From IMG/VR virus record IMGVR_UViG_3300046474_000239, positions 1-64,000 of that record: a DNA stretch of 64,000 nt, one strand, 5' to 3'. A program made the position numbers and the translations under genes. Below, one piece after another: positions 39,517 to 45,896 of the stretch. This DNA is from a virus. Numbering within the stretch: the first letter of the stretch is position 1; every line of letters begins with the position of its first letter. The notes beneath the pieces were generated by a model. That model was given only the letters and a program-made list of their open reading frames with translations. It had not been told where the DNA came from and searched no databases.

Positions 39517-39536
39517 AACGCCCCGCACGCACGTTT

Positions 39537-39557
39537 AAGGCCCTTCGGGGCCTTTTT
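39537..39557 (+). terminator. Rho-independent terminator with TTCG loop
   Basis: AAGGCCC, TTCG, GGGCC and TTTTT. Confidence 0.9.
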
Positions 39558-39565
39558 CGTTTATG

Positions 39566-39680
39566 ACCGTTTGTCGGCTCCGATCAAAATAGTTAGATTC
39601 TGGTTTGCAGGATTTGTGATAGCAACTATTCTCTAAATACCGGGTAAGGCAACCGCCGCCCACATCACCCATAAGGGGAT
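39566..39680 (+). promoter_or_regulatory. Promoter and conserved leader in duplicated segment
   Basis: CCGTTTGTCGGCTCCGA repeats the segment at 38159. TTGCAG (39605-39610), 16 nt, TATTCT (39627-39632) is followed by the leader CACCCATAAGGGGAT at 39666. It drives the histone-like gene at 39686. Confidence 0.65.
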
Positions 39681-39685
39681 ACATC

Positions 39686-40186
39686 ATGGCTACCACCACC
39701 CACGCACAAGCTACCAAACCAGCTAAAAAAGCAGCCGCCAAGAAAGCAGCCGCGCCTAAAACCGCAGCCGCTAAAACCGCGCCAGCCAAGAAGGCCGCCA
39801 AGAAAGCAGCCGCGCCAAAAGCGATTGTCCGCCCTACCATCGCCTACACGATCACCAATCGCCCGTCGAGCGGGGTTGTATTGTTCGCCTATACAGAGGC
39901 CGCCCTTGAGCTGCTAGGGATGCAGGAAGGCGTTGCAGTACCGGCCAGCACCATTAAAAAAGTAATGGGCGCTACAGCATTGCGCTACCACCTCGACAAA
40001 CAAACCTTTGCCCAAGATGATAGCGGCAAAGTTACTTTGACCAATGCAGGCAAAGCGTTTTTTGCAGAACGCAAAGTCAAAGCGCAAGCGGACCATGTCG
40101 AGCTGTTTAAAAACATGATGATTACCGGGACCATCGCCGGGGACCTGTACAAGAATGACGACCAAGTCGTAGCCATTAAGGCCTAA
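39686..40186 (+). CDS. Histone H1-like Lys/Ala-rich N-terminus with conserved C-terminal domain
   Basis: 166 residues. Residues 8-45 are KPAKKAAAKKAAAPKT-type repeats like bacterial and eukaryotic H1 tails. The rest (IAYTITNRPSSGVVLFAYTEAALELLG, ALRYHLDKQTFAQDDSGKVTLTNAGKAFF) is a compact domain known to me only from phage proteins. A nucleoid- or phage-DNA-binding role is inferred from charge. Own promoter and leader. It should be well expressed early if the cassettes are early promoters. Confidence 0.78.
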   Translation: MATTTHAQATKPAKKAAAKKAAAPKTAAAKTAPAKKAAKKAAAPKAIVRPTIAYTITNRPSSGVVLFAYTEAALELLGMQEGVAVPASTIKKVMGATALRYHLDKQTFAQDDSGKVTLTNAGKAFFAERKVKAQADHVELFKNMMITGTIAGDLYKNDDQVVAIKA

Positions 40187-40202
40187 CAGTAAGGACCGGG
40201 GC

Positions 40203-40219
40203 GGGGCGGATAACGCCCC
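40203..40219 (+). promoter_or_regulatory. Leader hairpin GGGGCG/CGCCCC
   Basis: GGGGCG (40203-40208), GATAA, CGCCCC (40214-40219), 30 nt before the start at 40250. Confidence 0.5.
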
Positions 40220-40249
40220 CTCTCACACGCCAGTAAGGAGTTACATCCC

Positions 40250-40525
40250 ATGTCATGCCTACATGTACCCGGCCTGCTCCACACCGCACAAGCGGTCCCA
40301 TTCACCTATAACGAAGCATGCGCGGCAGAGCGTAGCATCATGGGGCGTTACACACGCACCCACCTACGCGCCACCCTGCTAGCACGCAAGGCCATACGTC
40401 GCGCCCTACGCGCTGCTATAGAGGGCGGGCACTACCTGCAAGCTGTAGAGCAGGCGCACCTGCATCACATCCTAGGCGTACAGTCGGTCATGCTGATCCG
40501 TCGCCACGCACGCACAGCCAAGTAA
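40250..40525 (+). CDS. Small basic hypothetical protein
   Basis: 91 residues, Arg/His/Ala-rich (TRTHLRATLLARKAIRRALRAAIEGGHYLQAVEQAHLHHIL). TAAGGAG precedes the ATG. Helical and strongly basic, so possibly nucleic-acid binding. Confidence 0.65.
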   Translation: MSCLHVPGLLHTAQAVPFTYNEACAAERSIMGRYTRTHLRATLLARKAIRRALRAAIEGGHYLQAVEQAHLHHILGVQSVMLIRRHARTAK

Positions 40526-40535
40526 GGGGACTGCC

Positions 40536-40751
40536 ATGCAAACCACCACACGCGACACCATAGCGCTAGCCATGGCAGCCTTTGAACAATCGGGCGGCTC
40601 TATTACCCAATGCCCTACAGGGGAACACAGCCCTACCTATGACGCTGCATTCAAGCGCGCACTAGACCGCGCACAGTATGGATGCGCATGCGGTTGTAAG
40701 GGGGATTGGACAGAACACAGCATGCGCCTAGGCGAGCAGGGTATACGCTAA
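40536..40751 (+). CDS. Small hypothetical protein with CxCxC motif
   Basis: 71 residues. YGCACGCKGDW near the C-terminus and an upstream CPTGEH give four Cys plus His that could bind zinc. TAAGGGG lies upstream. Unknown. Confidence 0.65.
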   Translation: MQTTTRDTIALAMAAFEQSGGSITQCPTGEHSPTYDAAFKRALDRAQYGCACGCKGDWTEHSMRLGEQGIR

Positions 40752-40755
40752 CCGC

Positions 40756-40771
40756 GTGCAATCAATTGCAC
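40756..40771 (+). repeat. Dispersed 16-bp inverted repeat, copy 15
   Basis: GTGCAATCAATTGCAC, 4 nt after the preceding stop; a GGGCGG/CCGCCC hairpin (40780-40797) follows. Confidence 0.92.
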
Positions 40772-40779
40772 CAACTAAC

Positions 40780-40797
40780 GGGCGGGATATGCCGCCC
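40780..40797 (+). promoter_or_regulatory. Leader hairpin GGGCGG/CCGCCC
   Basis: GGGCGG (40780-40785), GATATG, CCGCCC (40792-40797), then TTCTTATATAGGGG, which holds both an A/T-rich stretch and the ribosome-binding site of the gene at 40819. Confidence 0.5.
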
Positions 40798-40818
40798 TTC
40801 TTATATAGGGGCTACATC

Positions 40819-41040
40819 ATGACTATTCATATCGTTAAGCGCAGGGCTACATGCGGGAAGAGTACTAAGCGCGTACGGGGTAGAGAGTTCGCTAGCATGC
40901 GCACACACGCAAACACACAAGTAAGGCGAGTACTCATTGCATACTCCCCTTATGACAAGATGCGGGTATGTCGGGGCGGGGACTACCAGACAAGGTACGC
41001 CATATACAGAATGTCGAATAACCAACTAATGCAGTACTAA
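40819..41040 (+). CDS. Small basic hypothetical protein
   Basis: 73 residues, Arg/Lys-rich (KRRATCGKSTKRVRGREFASMRTHANTQVRRVLIAYSPYDKMRVCRGG). AGGGG precedes the ATG. Unusual codon choice (ATA, CTA, AGG) for this phage. Unknown. Confidence 0.6.
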   Translation: MTIHIVKRRATCGKSTKRVRGREFASMRTHANTQVRRVLIAYSPYDKMRVCRGGDYQTRYAIYRMSNNQLMQY

Positions 41041-41050
41041 GGGGTAGACC

Positions 41051-41233
41051 ATGACCTATGTATTCAGAAGGCTAGACGGGCGGTTAGATTACATATACCG
41101 CAAAGGCCTACCATTCAGAGAGCGCACAGCACCATCAGTAGTCCGTCGCCTTACACGCATCACCCGCCGTATGCCTATCCACTACAGAAGCATACGCGAA
41201 GCAAAGGCACGCATTGATCAGGCGTGCAATTGA
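41051..41233 (+). CDS. Small Arg-rich hypothetical protein
   Basis: 60 residues with 16 Arg (FRRLDGRLDYIYRKG, VVRRLTRITRRMPIHYRS). AAGGGG precedes the ATG. The stop codon TGA is supplied by the inverted repeat at 41224. Probably nucleic-acid binding by charge; unknown. Confidence 0.6.
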   Translation: MTYVFRRLDGRLDYIYRKGLPFRERTAPSVVRRLTRITRRMPIHYRSIREAKARIDQACN

Positions 41234-41239
41234 TTGCAC
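41224..41239 (-). repeat. Dispersed 16-bp inverted repeat, copy 16 (reverse)
   Basis: GTGCAATTGATTGCAC; it provides the stop codon of the gene at 41051. Confidence 0.92.
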
Positions 41240-41510
41240 GGACTCACACGCGAAACGGGCGGATAGAATACCCTATCCACCCATAGGCAATACCCATGCC
41301 AGTACACAGAAAAATCCACCATAGAAAGTTTGGTGAAACGACAATACCGTGCGCCGGACATTTTTTATGGGTACGAGTTTTGATTCCATGCTACCTAGAT
41401 TCTTCGTCTACATTGTTTATCGTGCATCCAGCAATCACTCAGGTCATGACAAGAACATGTCAGGTATTTGAGAGAGTCACGAGAGAGACAAATACAAACT
41501 CACACCTGGC

Positions 41511-41526
41511 GTGCAATTGATTGCAT
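41511..41526 (-). repeat. Dispersed 16-bp inverted repeat, copy 17 (reverse)
   Basis: GTGCAATTGATTGCAT, one terminal mismatch, upstream of the promoter at 41549. Confidence 0.85.
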
Positions 41527-41548
41527 CAGCGATGTCAAATGTCGGTGG

Positions 41549-41579
41549 TTAAAAATCTTCGGGGTGACCAGGGTATAAT
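41549..41579 (+). promoter_or_regulatory. Predicted promoter of the second small-gene block
   Basis: Consensus TATAAT (41574-41579) with TTAAAA (41549-41554) 19 nt upstream. The -35 is weak and its segment belongs to the CAAAAATC leader family. Confidence 0.45.
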
Positions 41580-41631
41580 GAGCGTGCAAGGGCATAACAA
41601 TGAATGCCCAAAAATCGAAGGGGTGATCGCT

Positions 41632-41835
41632 ATGTTCCAACTAACCTACTGGGCGAACGACACTATCGTCTGCAACAAAGATCGCCAGTCAGTATTGCCC
41701 GTAGTAGGCGACACCGTTTTCCTGGACGTGCCCTCTCCTGCACACTATGTCGTGACGGCGCGCTGCATTGTCTACGCCGGGCTCGTTACACGAGTGGACC
41801 TCTTCGTAACCGTCACTCAAAAATCTAGAGGTTGA
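41632..41835 (+). CDS. Small hypothetical protein
   Basis: 67 residues, beta-rich (FQLTYWANDTIVCNKDRQSVLPVVGDTVFLDVP, HYVVTARCIVYAGLVTRVDLFVTV). The start follows GGGGTGATCGCT. First gene behind the 41.57 kb promoter. Unknown. Confidence 0.65.
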   Translation: MFQLTYWANDTIVCNKDRQSVLPVVGDTVFLDVPSPAHYVVTARCIVYAGLVTRVDLFVTVTQKSRG

Positions 41836-41840
41836 ACGCT

Positions 41841-42065
41841 ATGAGCAACTTGAACAACGCGGGGCCGACGCTCTCCTACAAACAGAAACGTGAAGTCGAA
41901 CAGCTCGTGCGTGCCAAGGCTGCCGACTACTTGCGCACTATGGAAGTGCCACCTGTCTACCTGGTCGAGGCTACGAAAGCTCAGCAGGCCCTTGCACACG
42001 AGTACGCAATCGAAGTGCGCAACGACATGGCCAACGTCCTGCACATCGAAGCCACGCACCTGTAA
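41841..42065 (+). CDS. Small hypothetical protein
   Basis: 74 residues, helical (QKREVEQLVRAKAADYLRTMEVPPVYLVEATKAQQALAHEYAIEVRNDMANVL). Preceded by the CAAAAATC leader with GAGGTTGA as ribosome-binding site. Unknown. Confidence 0.65.
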   Translation: MSNLNNAGPTLSYKQKREVEQLVRAKAADYLRTMEVPPVYLVEATKAQQALAHEYAIEVRNDMANVLHIEATHL

Positions 42066-42103
42066 CCGTCACTCAAAAATCCAGCGGTTGAATGGAGAAT
42101 CAA

Positions 42104-42382
42104 ATGGACACAGACAACCCAAGCGTTCGCTACCTGCACTTCATCCTCCTTGCGCGGAGCCACGGTTTGGAGAAGGACTGGCCTACTCTCATGCTGCGCA
42201 ATCACGACAAGAGCCCGAAAGACGAGTTCGCTCGGGAGGTGTTCGAGTCGTTGGTTCTCCTGGGGCACATGACGCGAGAGGAGTTCGGAGTGTCGTTCCA
42301 TGCAGGAGTTCGCTACTCCGTCACTGAGTCTGGCAAGGAGTTCTTCCTGGCCCTCGATAGCCAAAAACCTTTAGGAGGCTGA
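42104..42382 (+). CDS. Winged-helix-like small protein
   Basis: 92 residues. FESLVLLGHMTREEFGVSFHAGVRYSVTESGKEFFLAL reads as helix, strand, strand and resembles the C-terminal part of a winged helix. The gene at 42657 has the same layout, so the two may be paralogues. GGAG is 7 nt before 42104; an ATG at 42092 is also possible. Confidence 0.62.
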   Translation: MDTDNPSVRYLHFILLARSHGLEKDWPTLMLRNHDKSPKDEFAREVFESLVLLGHMTREEFGVSFHAGVRYSVTESGKEFFLALDSQKPLGG

Positions 42383-42383
42383 C

Positions 42384-42629
42384 ATGCACTACCCAGCGAT
42401 TGGCCCGTTCTTCGGCTACCTCTTTATGTTGTCAGCGTTGCTGTACATCGCAAAGACATCCTGGGTGATGTACAAAGGCGACTCCGGGCGGACTGGGCAC
42501 CTTGCACTGACCTGCATCAGTCTAGGTCTCCTCCTGTTCATGACTGTCGTACCTACAGTCAGCGTCATGTCTATGCCTTCAACGTATGTTCCCTATCGCG
42601 AGTTCAACCCAACTCCAGGAGTATTTTAA
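42384..42629 (+). CDS. Small membrane protein, two helices
   Basis: 81 residues with transmembrane segments PAIGPFFGYLFMLSALLYIAKTSW and LALTCISLGLLLFMTVVPTVSVM. TTAGGAGG precedes the start. Function unknown. Confidence 0.68.
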   Translation: MHYPAIGPFFGYLFMLSALLYIAKTSWVMYKGDSGRTGHLALTCISLGLLLFMTVVPTVSVMSMPSTYVPYREFNPTPGVF

Positions 42630-42656
42630 ATGAGCCAAAACCTTTAGGAGGTTGAA

Positions 42657-42893
42657 ATGACTACAGAGCAACGGCTGCGTGATTGCGCGACCCAAGGAGC
42701 CTGGCCTACCTGGCACGTCACGTCTCGCGAGCTGATGGAAAGTGATGCACTGCGCCTTGAGATGTTGGACCTTCAACGGCTCGGCTACATCACCTGGCAC
42801 CAGACCTCTACCATCAACCCCTTGCTCATTGTGGATGTCACACAGGCGGGTAAGGCCCACTACTTCTCACTCGTACACGGAACACAGCCATGA
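42657..42893 (+). CDS. Winged-helix-like small protein
   Basis: 78 residues (LRLEMLDLQRLGYITWHQTSTINPLLIVDVTQAGKAHYFSLV). Same strand-helix pattern as the gene at 42104. Leader CAAAACCTTTAGGAGGTTGA matches that of the gene at 42384. Overlaps the next gene by 4 nt. Confidence 0.65.
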   Translation: MTTEQRLRDCATQGAWPTWHVTSRELMESDALRLEMLDLQRLGYITWHQTSTINPLLIVDVTQAGKAHYFSLVHGTQP

Positions 42894-43138
42894 ACCAACA
42901 AAACCACTTCGTTACCGTCATGCACAACGGCGAGATGATCTATGACATCAGCGACGTTGAGCAGGTCCCGTCCATCGGTCACCAACTCGACTTGCGCAAC
43001 AGCGATTTGCTCAACGCCATGTACACAGTAGTCGGTGTCACTTGGGATCTTGCGGCGAGGAGCGTAGAACTTGACGTAGAACTCACCGAGATGTGTACCG
43101 ACACACCTCCACTACCGTCAACAAACTTCAAGGGGTAA
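42890..43138 (+). CDS. Small acidic hypothetical protein
   Basis: 82 residues (FVTVMHNGEMIYDISDVEQVPSIGHQLDL, YTVVGVTWDLAARSVELDVELTEMC), mainly beta. ATGA overlap with the previous gene. Unknown. Confidence 0.65.
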   Translation: MNQQNHFVTVMHNGEMIYDISDVEQVPSIGHQLDLRNSDLLNAMYTVVGVTWDLAARSVELDVELTEMCTDTPPLPSTNFKG

Positions 43139-43141
43139 ATC

Positions 43142-43453
43142 ATGCCTACCCGCATCGTCACACTCTCCCAGTTGGCACTCCTACCCAAGGGCACCTTGGT
43201 TTGCCACGTCAACGCAGACAGCGACGGAGTGGCAGAGTTCGACATCCAGGGGACACTCCAGGTCGGGCCTCCTCACCACCTGACTGGGGTAGACGAGTCG
43301 TGGGTAGAACTGACGCCTGCCTTGCCTGACGTGAAGGTCGTGGACGGGCGGGTAGAGACAGGTTTCCCTCCTACAGACTACTGCCGTAACAGCAACTACC
43401 CTCATCGCTTCGTCGCGTACTCAGACATGGACCTCAGAAGGAGTAAGTCATGA
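43142..43453 (+). CDS. Hypothetical protein
   Basis: 103 residues (VTLSQLALLPKGTLVCHVNADSDGVAEFDIQGTLQV, DESWVELTPALPDVKVVDGRVETGF), beta-rich. AAGGGG upstream. Unknown. Confidence 0.65.
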   Translation: MPTRIVTLSQLALLPKGTLVCHVNADSDGVAEFDIQGTLQVGPPHHLTGVDESWVELTPALPDVKVVDGRVETGFPPTDYCRNSNYPHRFVAYSDMDLRRSKS

Positions 43454-43605
43454 TCGACTACATGCTGTTCTGGTTGGCCTTGTTCATTATCCTGGCTAGC
43501 CTGATCGCCTTCGGCTTCATCTGCCTGCTAGCGTTGGGTGCCCTCGTAACGTTCAAGGATTGGCTGGCAGATGTCCGTTGCAGGCGCGCAAGGAGAAAGG
43601 CATGA
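43450..43605 (+). CDS. Small membrane protein (51 aa)
   Basis: Starts at the ATG overlapping the previous TGA and follows AAGGAG. YMLFWLALFIILASLIAFGFICLLALGAL is one long or two short membrane helices, and the C-terminus is basic (RCRRARRKA), so the tail should face the cytoplasm. Overlaps the next start (ATGA). Confidence 0.65.
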   Translation: MIDYMLFWLALFIILASLIAFGFICLLALGALVTFKDWLADVRCRRARRKA

Positions 43606-43823
43606 GCATGTTCCACCGCTTGACCAAACTGGCCCGCCTTGTACACTGCGCGGCCAGCGGGCACCCCGGCTACGTGAAACACCCCGGCTACGACAGGCGC
43701 GTCACTGACACCGTGACGTACGAATGCACCATCTGTGGCGAGTGCACGACGATGTACGCAGTGGGAGGGGCTCATGACCGTTTCCTTGAAAAGCACAGGT
43801 CAAAAATCGAGGGGATGAGATGA
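43602..43823 (+). CDS. Small zinc-knuckle-like protein A
   Basis: 73 residues. YECTICGECTTMYAVGGAHDRFLEKH carries a CxxCxxC motif and His. It is similar in layout to the next gene product (YECCDCDTPFVVKGKAAHKEFL). AAGGAG lies 8 nt before the start. Confidence 0.68.
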   Translation: MSMFHRLTKLARLVHCAASGHPGYVKHPGYDRRVTDTVTYECTICGECTTMYAVGGAHDRFLEKHRSKIEGMR

Positions 43824-44122
43824 TAAGCCTGTTCCACATAACTGCCCGAGTTGTACGGCGCGCTGTCATGCGCATCGGTTGCGTGTTTCGCGGGCACCAC
43901 TACTACCCGTCGTTCCACCACCGGTACAAGCAGGAAGCCTGGTACTTGGCCCGTAAGGAAGAGACCTTCACCTATGAGTGTTGCGACTGCGACACACCTT
44001 TCGTAGTAAAAGGTAAGGCAGCTCACAAAGAGTTCCTTGCAGCGAAGTGCCCGAGCTGGGGCGGCCGAGGGTCAGACAGCCAGGGCTACAAATCTGACAC
44101 CGAAAATTCCGCAGGAGAATGA
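43820..44122 (+). CDS. Small zinc-knuckle-like protein B
   Basis: 100 residues. FTYECCDCDTPFVVKGKAAHKEFLAAKC is the counterpart of the Cys motif in the preceding gene, and both begin with a hydrophobic basic helix. Tandem duplication is likely. The leader is CAAAAATCGAGGGG. Confidence 0.68.
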   Translation: MISLFHITARVVRRAVMRIGCVFRGHHYYPSFHHRYKQEAWYLARKEETFTYECCDCDTPFVVKGKAAHKEFLAAKCPSWGGRGSDSQGYKSDTENSAGE

Positions 44123-44124
44123 AG

Positions 44125-44634
44125 ATGTATTGCACACCTCATAGCGTCATCCATATGCAGGAGCGGGAGAACGGTATCGACTCCGCCGTCCACGATCTGA
44201 TCATCCTGCACATCCGCAGCTCCCAGGTGATCGAGGGTGGCCCTCTCTACGTCGCCACGGACCTCGACGGGCTGAACAGCGTGATGGTCTGCCTGGCTTC
44301 TCACCATCGCCCAGGTAAGAACACCCTGTTCAATCGTTGCAGGCCCACACCGTCTGCGGCAGCCATTGAATGGTGCAAGTTCCAGAACGTAGAAGCCGAC
44401 TTCATCTACCACACGGGCGGATACGTCGACGGCGACAGACCGATCCCTGAGATCATCCCAAGCGGCGAACGTCGTTCCTGGGTTCCTCAATGGGAGGAGG
44501 GTCTCCCAGAGACGCGGAAGGACGTTCTCCTGGAGCTGCTGACCAAGGGCGAGGCGGTCATCACCCCCAAGTGCACTTGCGGCGAGCGCGACCACTTCGA
44601 GCCTCACGGCCCTAACTGCCCCACGCGCAGGTAG
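44125..44634 (+). CDS. Hypothetical protein with C-terminal Cys/His motif
   Basis: 169 residues. The end, CTCGERDHFEPHGPNC, could bind zinc. The middle contains VATDLDGLNSVMVCLASHHRPGKN. The start at 44125 is preferred because AGGAG is 8 nt away; ATG 44119 is too close. Unknown. Confidence 0.65.
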   Translation: MYCTPHSVIHMQERENGIDSAVHDLIILHIRSSQVIEGGPLYVATDLDGLNSVMVCLASHHRPGKNTLFNRCRPTPSAAAIEWCKFQNVEADFIYHTGGYVDGDRPIPEIIPSGERRSWVPQWEEGLPETRKDVLLELLTKGEAVITPKCTCGERDHFEPHGPNCPTRR

Positions 44635-44715
44635 GCATCGGTGTCGGGTGCAAACGCGATACAACTTGTAGGACAATGCAAACACCACCTAAGCCAAACA
44701 ACCAAAAGGATCAAG

Positions 44716-44970
44716 ATGATGAAACGCACCCGACTGAACTACCTGGACGAATGGGGCAATGTGGTCGCAGAGCTGTCCCGCGTTCGCAACGTCCCAGCCA
44801 AAGGTGACGACGTGATCATCCACACCCTGGAAGAGGAGATCCCTTGCTCCGCCTCCTACGAGGTCATGCGCCGCACCTGGAACGCTGACGGTAGCGAAGT
44901 CGACGTGGTCGTCTCCCGCCAATCCCCTCTCGTTCCTACCTCCACCGCAGTATCCGAAGGCGAGGAGTAA
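44716..44970 (+). CDS. Small hypothetical protein
   Basis: 84 residues beginning MMKRTRLNYLDEWGNVVAEL, beta-rich (GDDVIIHTLEEEIPCSASYEVM, GSEVDVVVSRQ). AAAGGA precedes the ATG; a GTG at 44641 would add 25 residues without a ribosome-binding site. Unknown. Confidence 0.62.
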   Translation: MMKRTRLNYLDEWGNVVAELSRVRNVPAKGDDVIIHTLEEEIPCSASYEVMRRTWNADGSEVDVVVSRQSPLVPTSTAVSEGEE

Positions 44971-44973
44971 GCC

Positions 44974-45192
44974 ATGGCGCGGCTCACCCGGCAGAAAAAG
45001 CACCAAATCCGTGGGGTCCTGAACAAGGCGATGGCTGCGAGGATCCGCACCACCAACGCCGCTGAAGCGCTCACCAGCAGCCCGGATATGCCCGAGGCTA
45101 CCGAGGACGAGCTGGCGTACGCCCAGAACTGGGTCAACGTCACCGCAGCAATGGTCGGCCGCGAGGCCACTGCCGAACCAGAAGGGTCCTGA
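44974..45192 (+). CDS. Small hypothetical protein
   Basis: 72 residues. A basic N-terminus (RLTRQKKHQIRGVLNKAMAARIRTT) is followed by an acidic region. GAGGAG lies in the previous gene's last codons. Unknown. Confidence 0.62.
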   Translation: MARLTRQKKHQIRGVLNKAMAARIRTTNAAEALTSSPDMPEATEDELAYAQNWVNVTAAMVGREATAEPEGS

Positions 45193-45194
45193 AT

Positions 45195-45626
45195 ATGACT
45201 GATACCAAATACACCATCGAGCTGAAAGAGATAATCGACCTGGGCATTTACTCCCGCGCAGAACGCACCATTCACCAGCTACTCAAAGGCCGCATCCTGC
45301 TGGTCGTCCGCACCTCCGACGAGTTTGATCACGGGCGGCGGGCGGCTCCAACATACCAAGCTTTGAGCGCTGAGGTGCTCGGGCAGCCAGGCTTCCTCAG
45401 CGATGCTTGGTTCGACACCCGAGACCAGGCTATCGACAACTGGGTACGCAGCATTCATGGCGTGGGGATGGCCTGGGTGCAGACCAAGACGGTCCAGGAC
45501 GTACTCAGCCCGGATGCAATCATTCACAGCAAGGCCCTGTTCGTCTACGCCCTCCTGCTGGACACCGACCCGGACATGGTGACCAGGCTCCTGGACAACA
45601 ACGGCTACCGAACGGGTTCACTGTAG
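45195..45626 (+). CDS. Hypothetical protein
   Basis: 143 residues, mixed alpha/beta (YSRAERTIHQLLKGRILLVVRTSDEF, VQDVLSPDAIIHSKALFVYALLLD). Starts 2 nt after the previous stop. Unknown. Confidence 0.65.
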   Translation: MTDTKYTIELKEIIDLGIYSRAERTIHQLLKGRILLVVRTSDEFDHGRRAAPTYQALSAEVLGQPGFLSDAWFDTRDQAIDNWVRSIHGVGMAWVQTKTVQDVLSPDAIIHSKALFVYALLLDTDPDMVTRLLDNNGYRTGSL

Positions 45627-45686
45627 CTAGTCAAAGGGATTCGACTTTAGATACATTCAACTATGAAACTCTAAAGGAACCCTCCC

Positions 45687-45887
45687 ATGTCCACCAACAC
45701 GTTCGCCCTGGCACTAGAGGCCTTCGCCCTCCTCTCGATGACACTGTGTTTCCTGCGGTACACGCAAGTGCCGGGAAGCTCGCATTGGACCGTCTGGGAC
45801 TTCGTCGGCGCGGTCTCTCTTGGCATGGCGATTCTCTGCCTGGCTTTGCTGGCGCTCACCGTTCTGGCGATGTTCGGGTTCATGTAA
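45687..45887 (+). CDS. Small membrane protein, two helices
   Basis: 66 residues with segments LALEAFALLSMTLCFL and FVGAVSLGMAILCLALLALTVLAMFGFM. AAAGGAA upstream. First of several membrane protein genes at 45.7-49.7 kb. Confidence 0.68.
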   Translation: MSTNTFALALEAFALLSMTLCFLRYTQVPGSSHWTVWDFVGAVSLGMAILCLALLALTVLAMFGFM

Positions 45888-45896
45888 GGAGTCCCC

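Larger units (their letters stand above)
41240..41631 (+). other. Intergenic region with hairpin, inverted-repeat site and promoter
   Basis: GGATAG...CTATCC (41261-41278) forms a small hairpin. The 74-codon frame at 41296 lacks a ribosome-binding site and normal codon use, so I do not call it. The 41300-41500 part is AT-rich relative to neighbours. The 3' part holds inverted-repeat copy 17, a TATAAT box and two CAAAAATC leaders. Confidence 0.5.

Noticed and set aside
41296-41520. 74-codon frame
   Set aside because: No ribosome-binding site, atypical codons, ends inside an inverted-repeat site; kept as noncoding.
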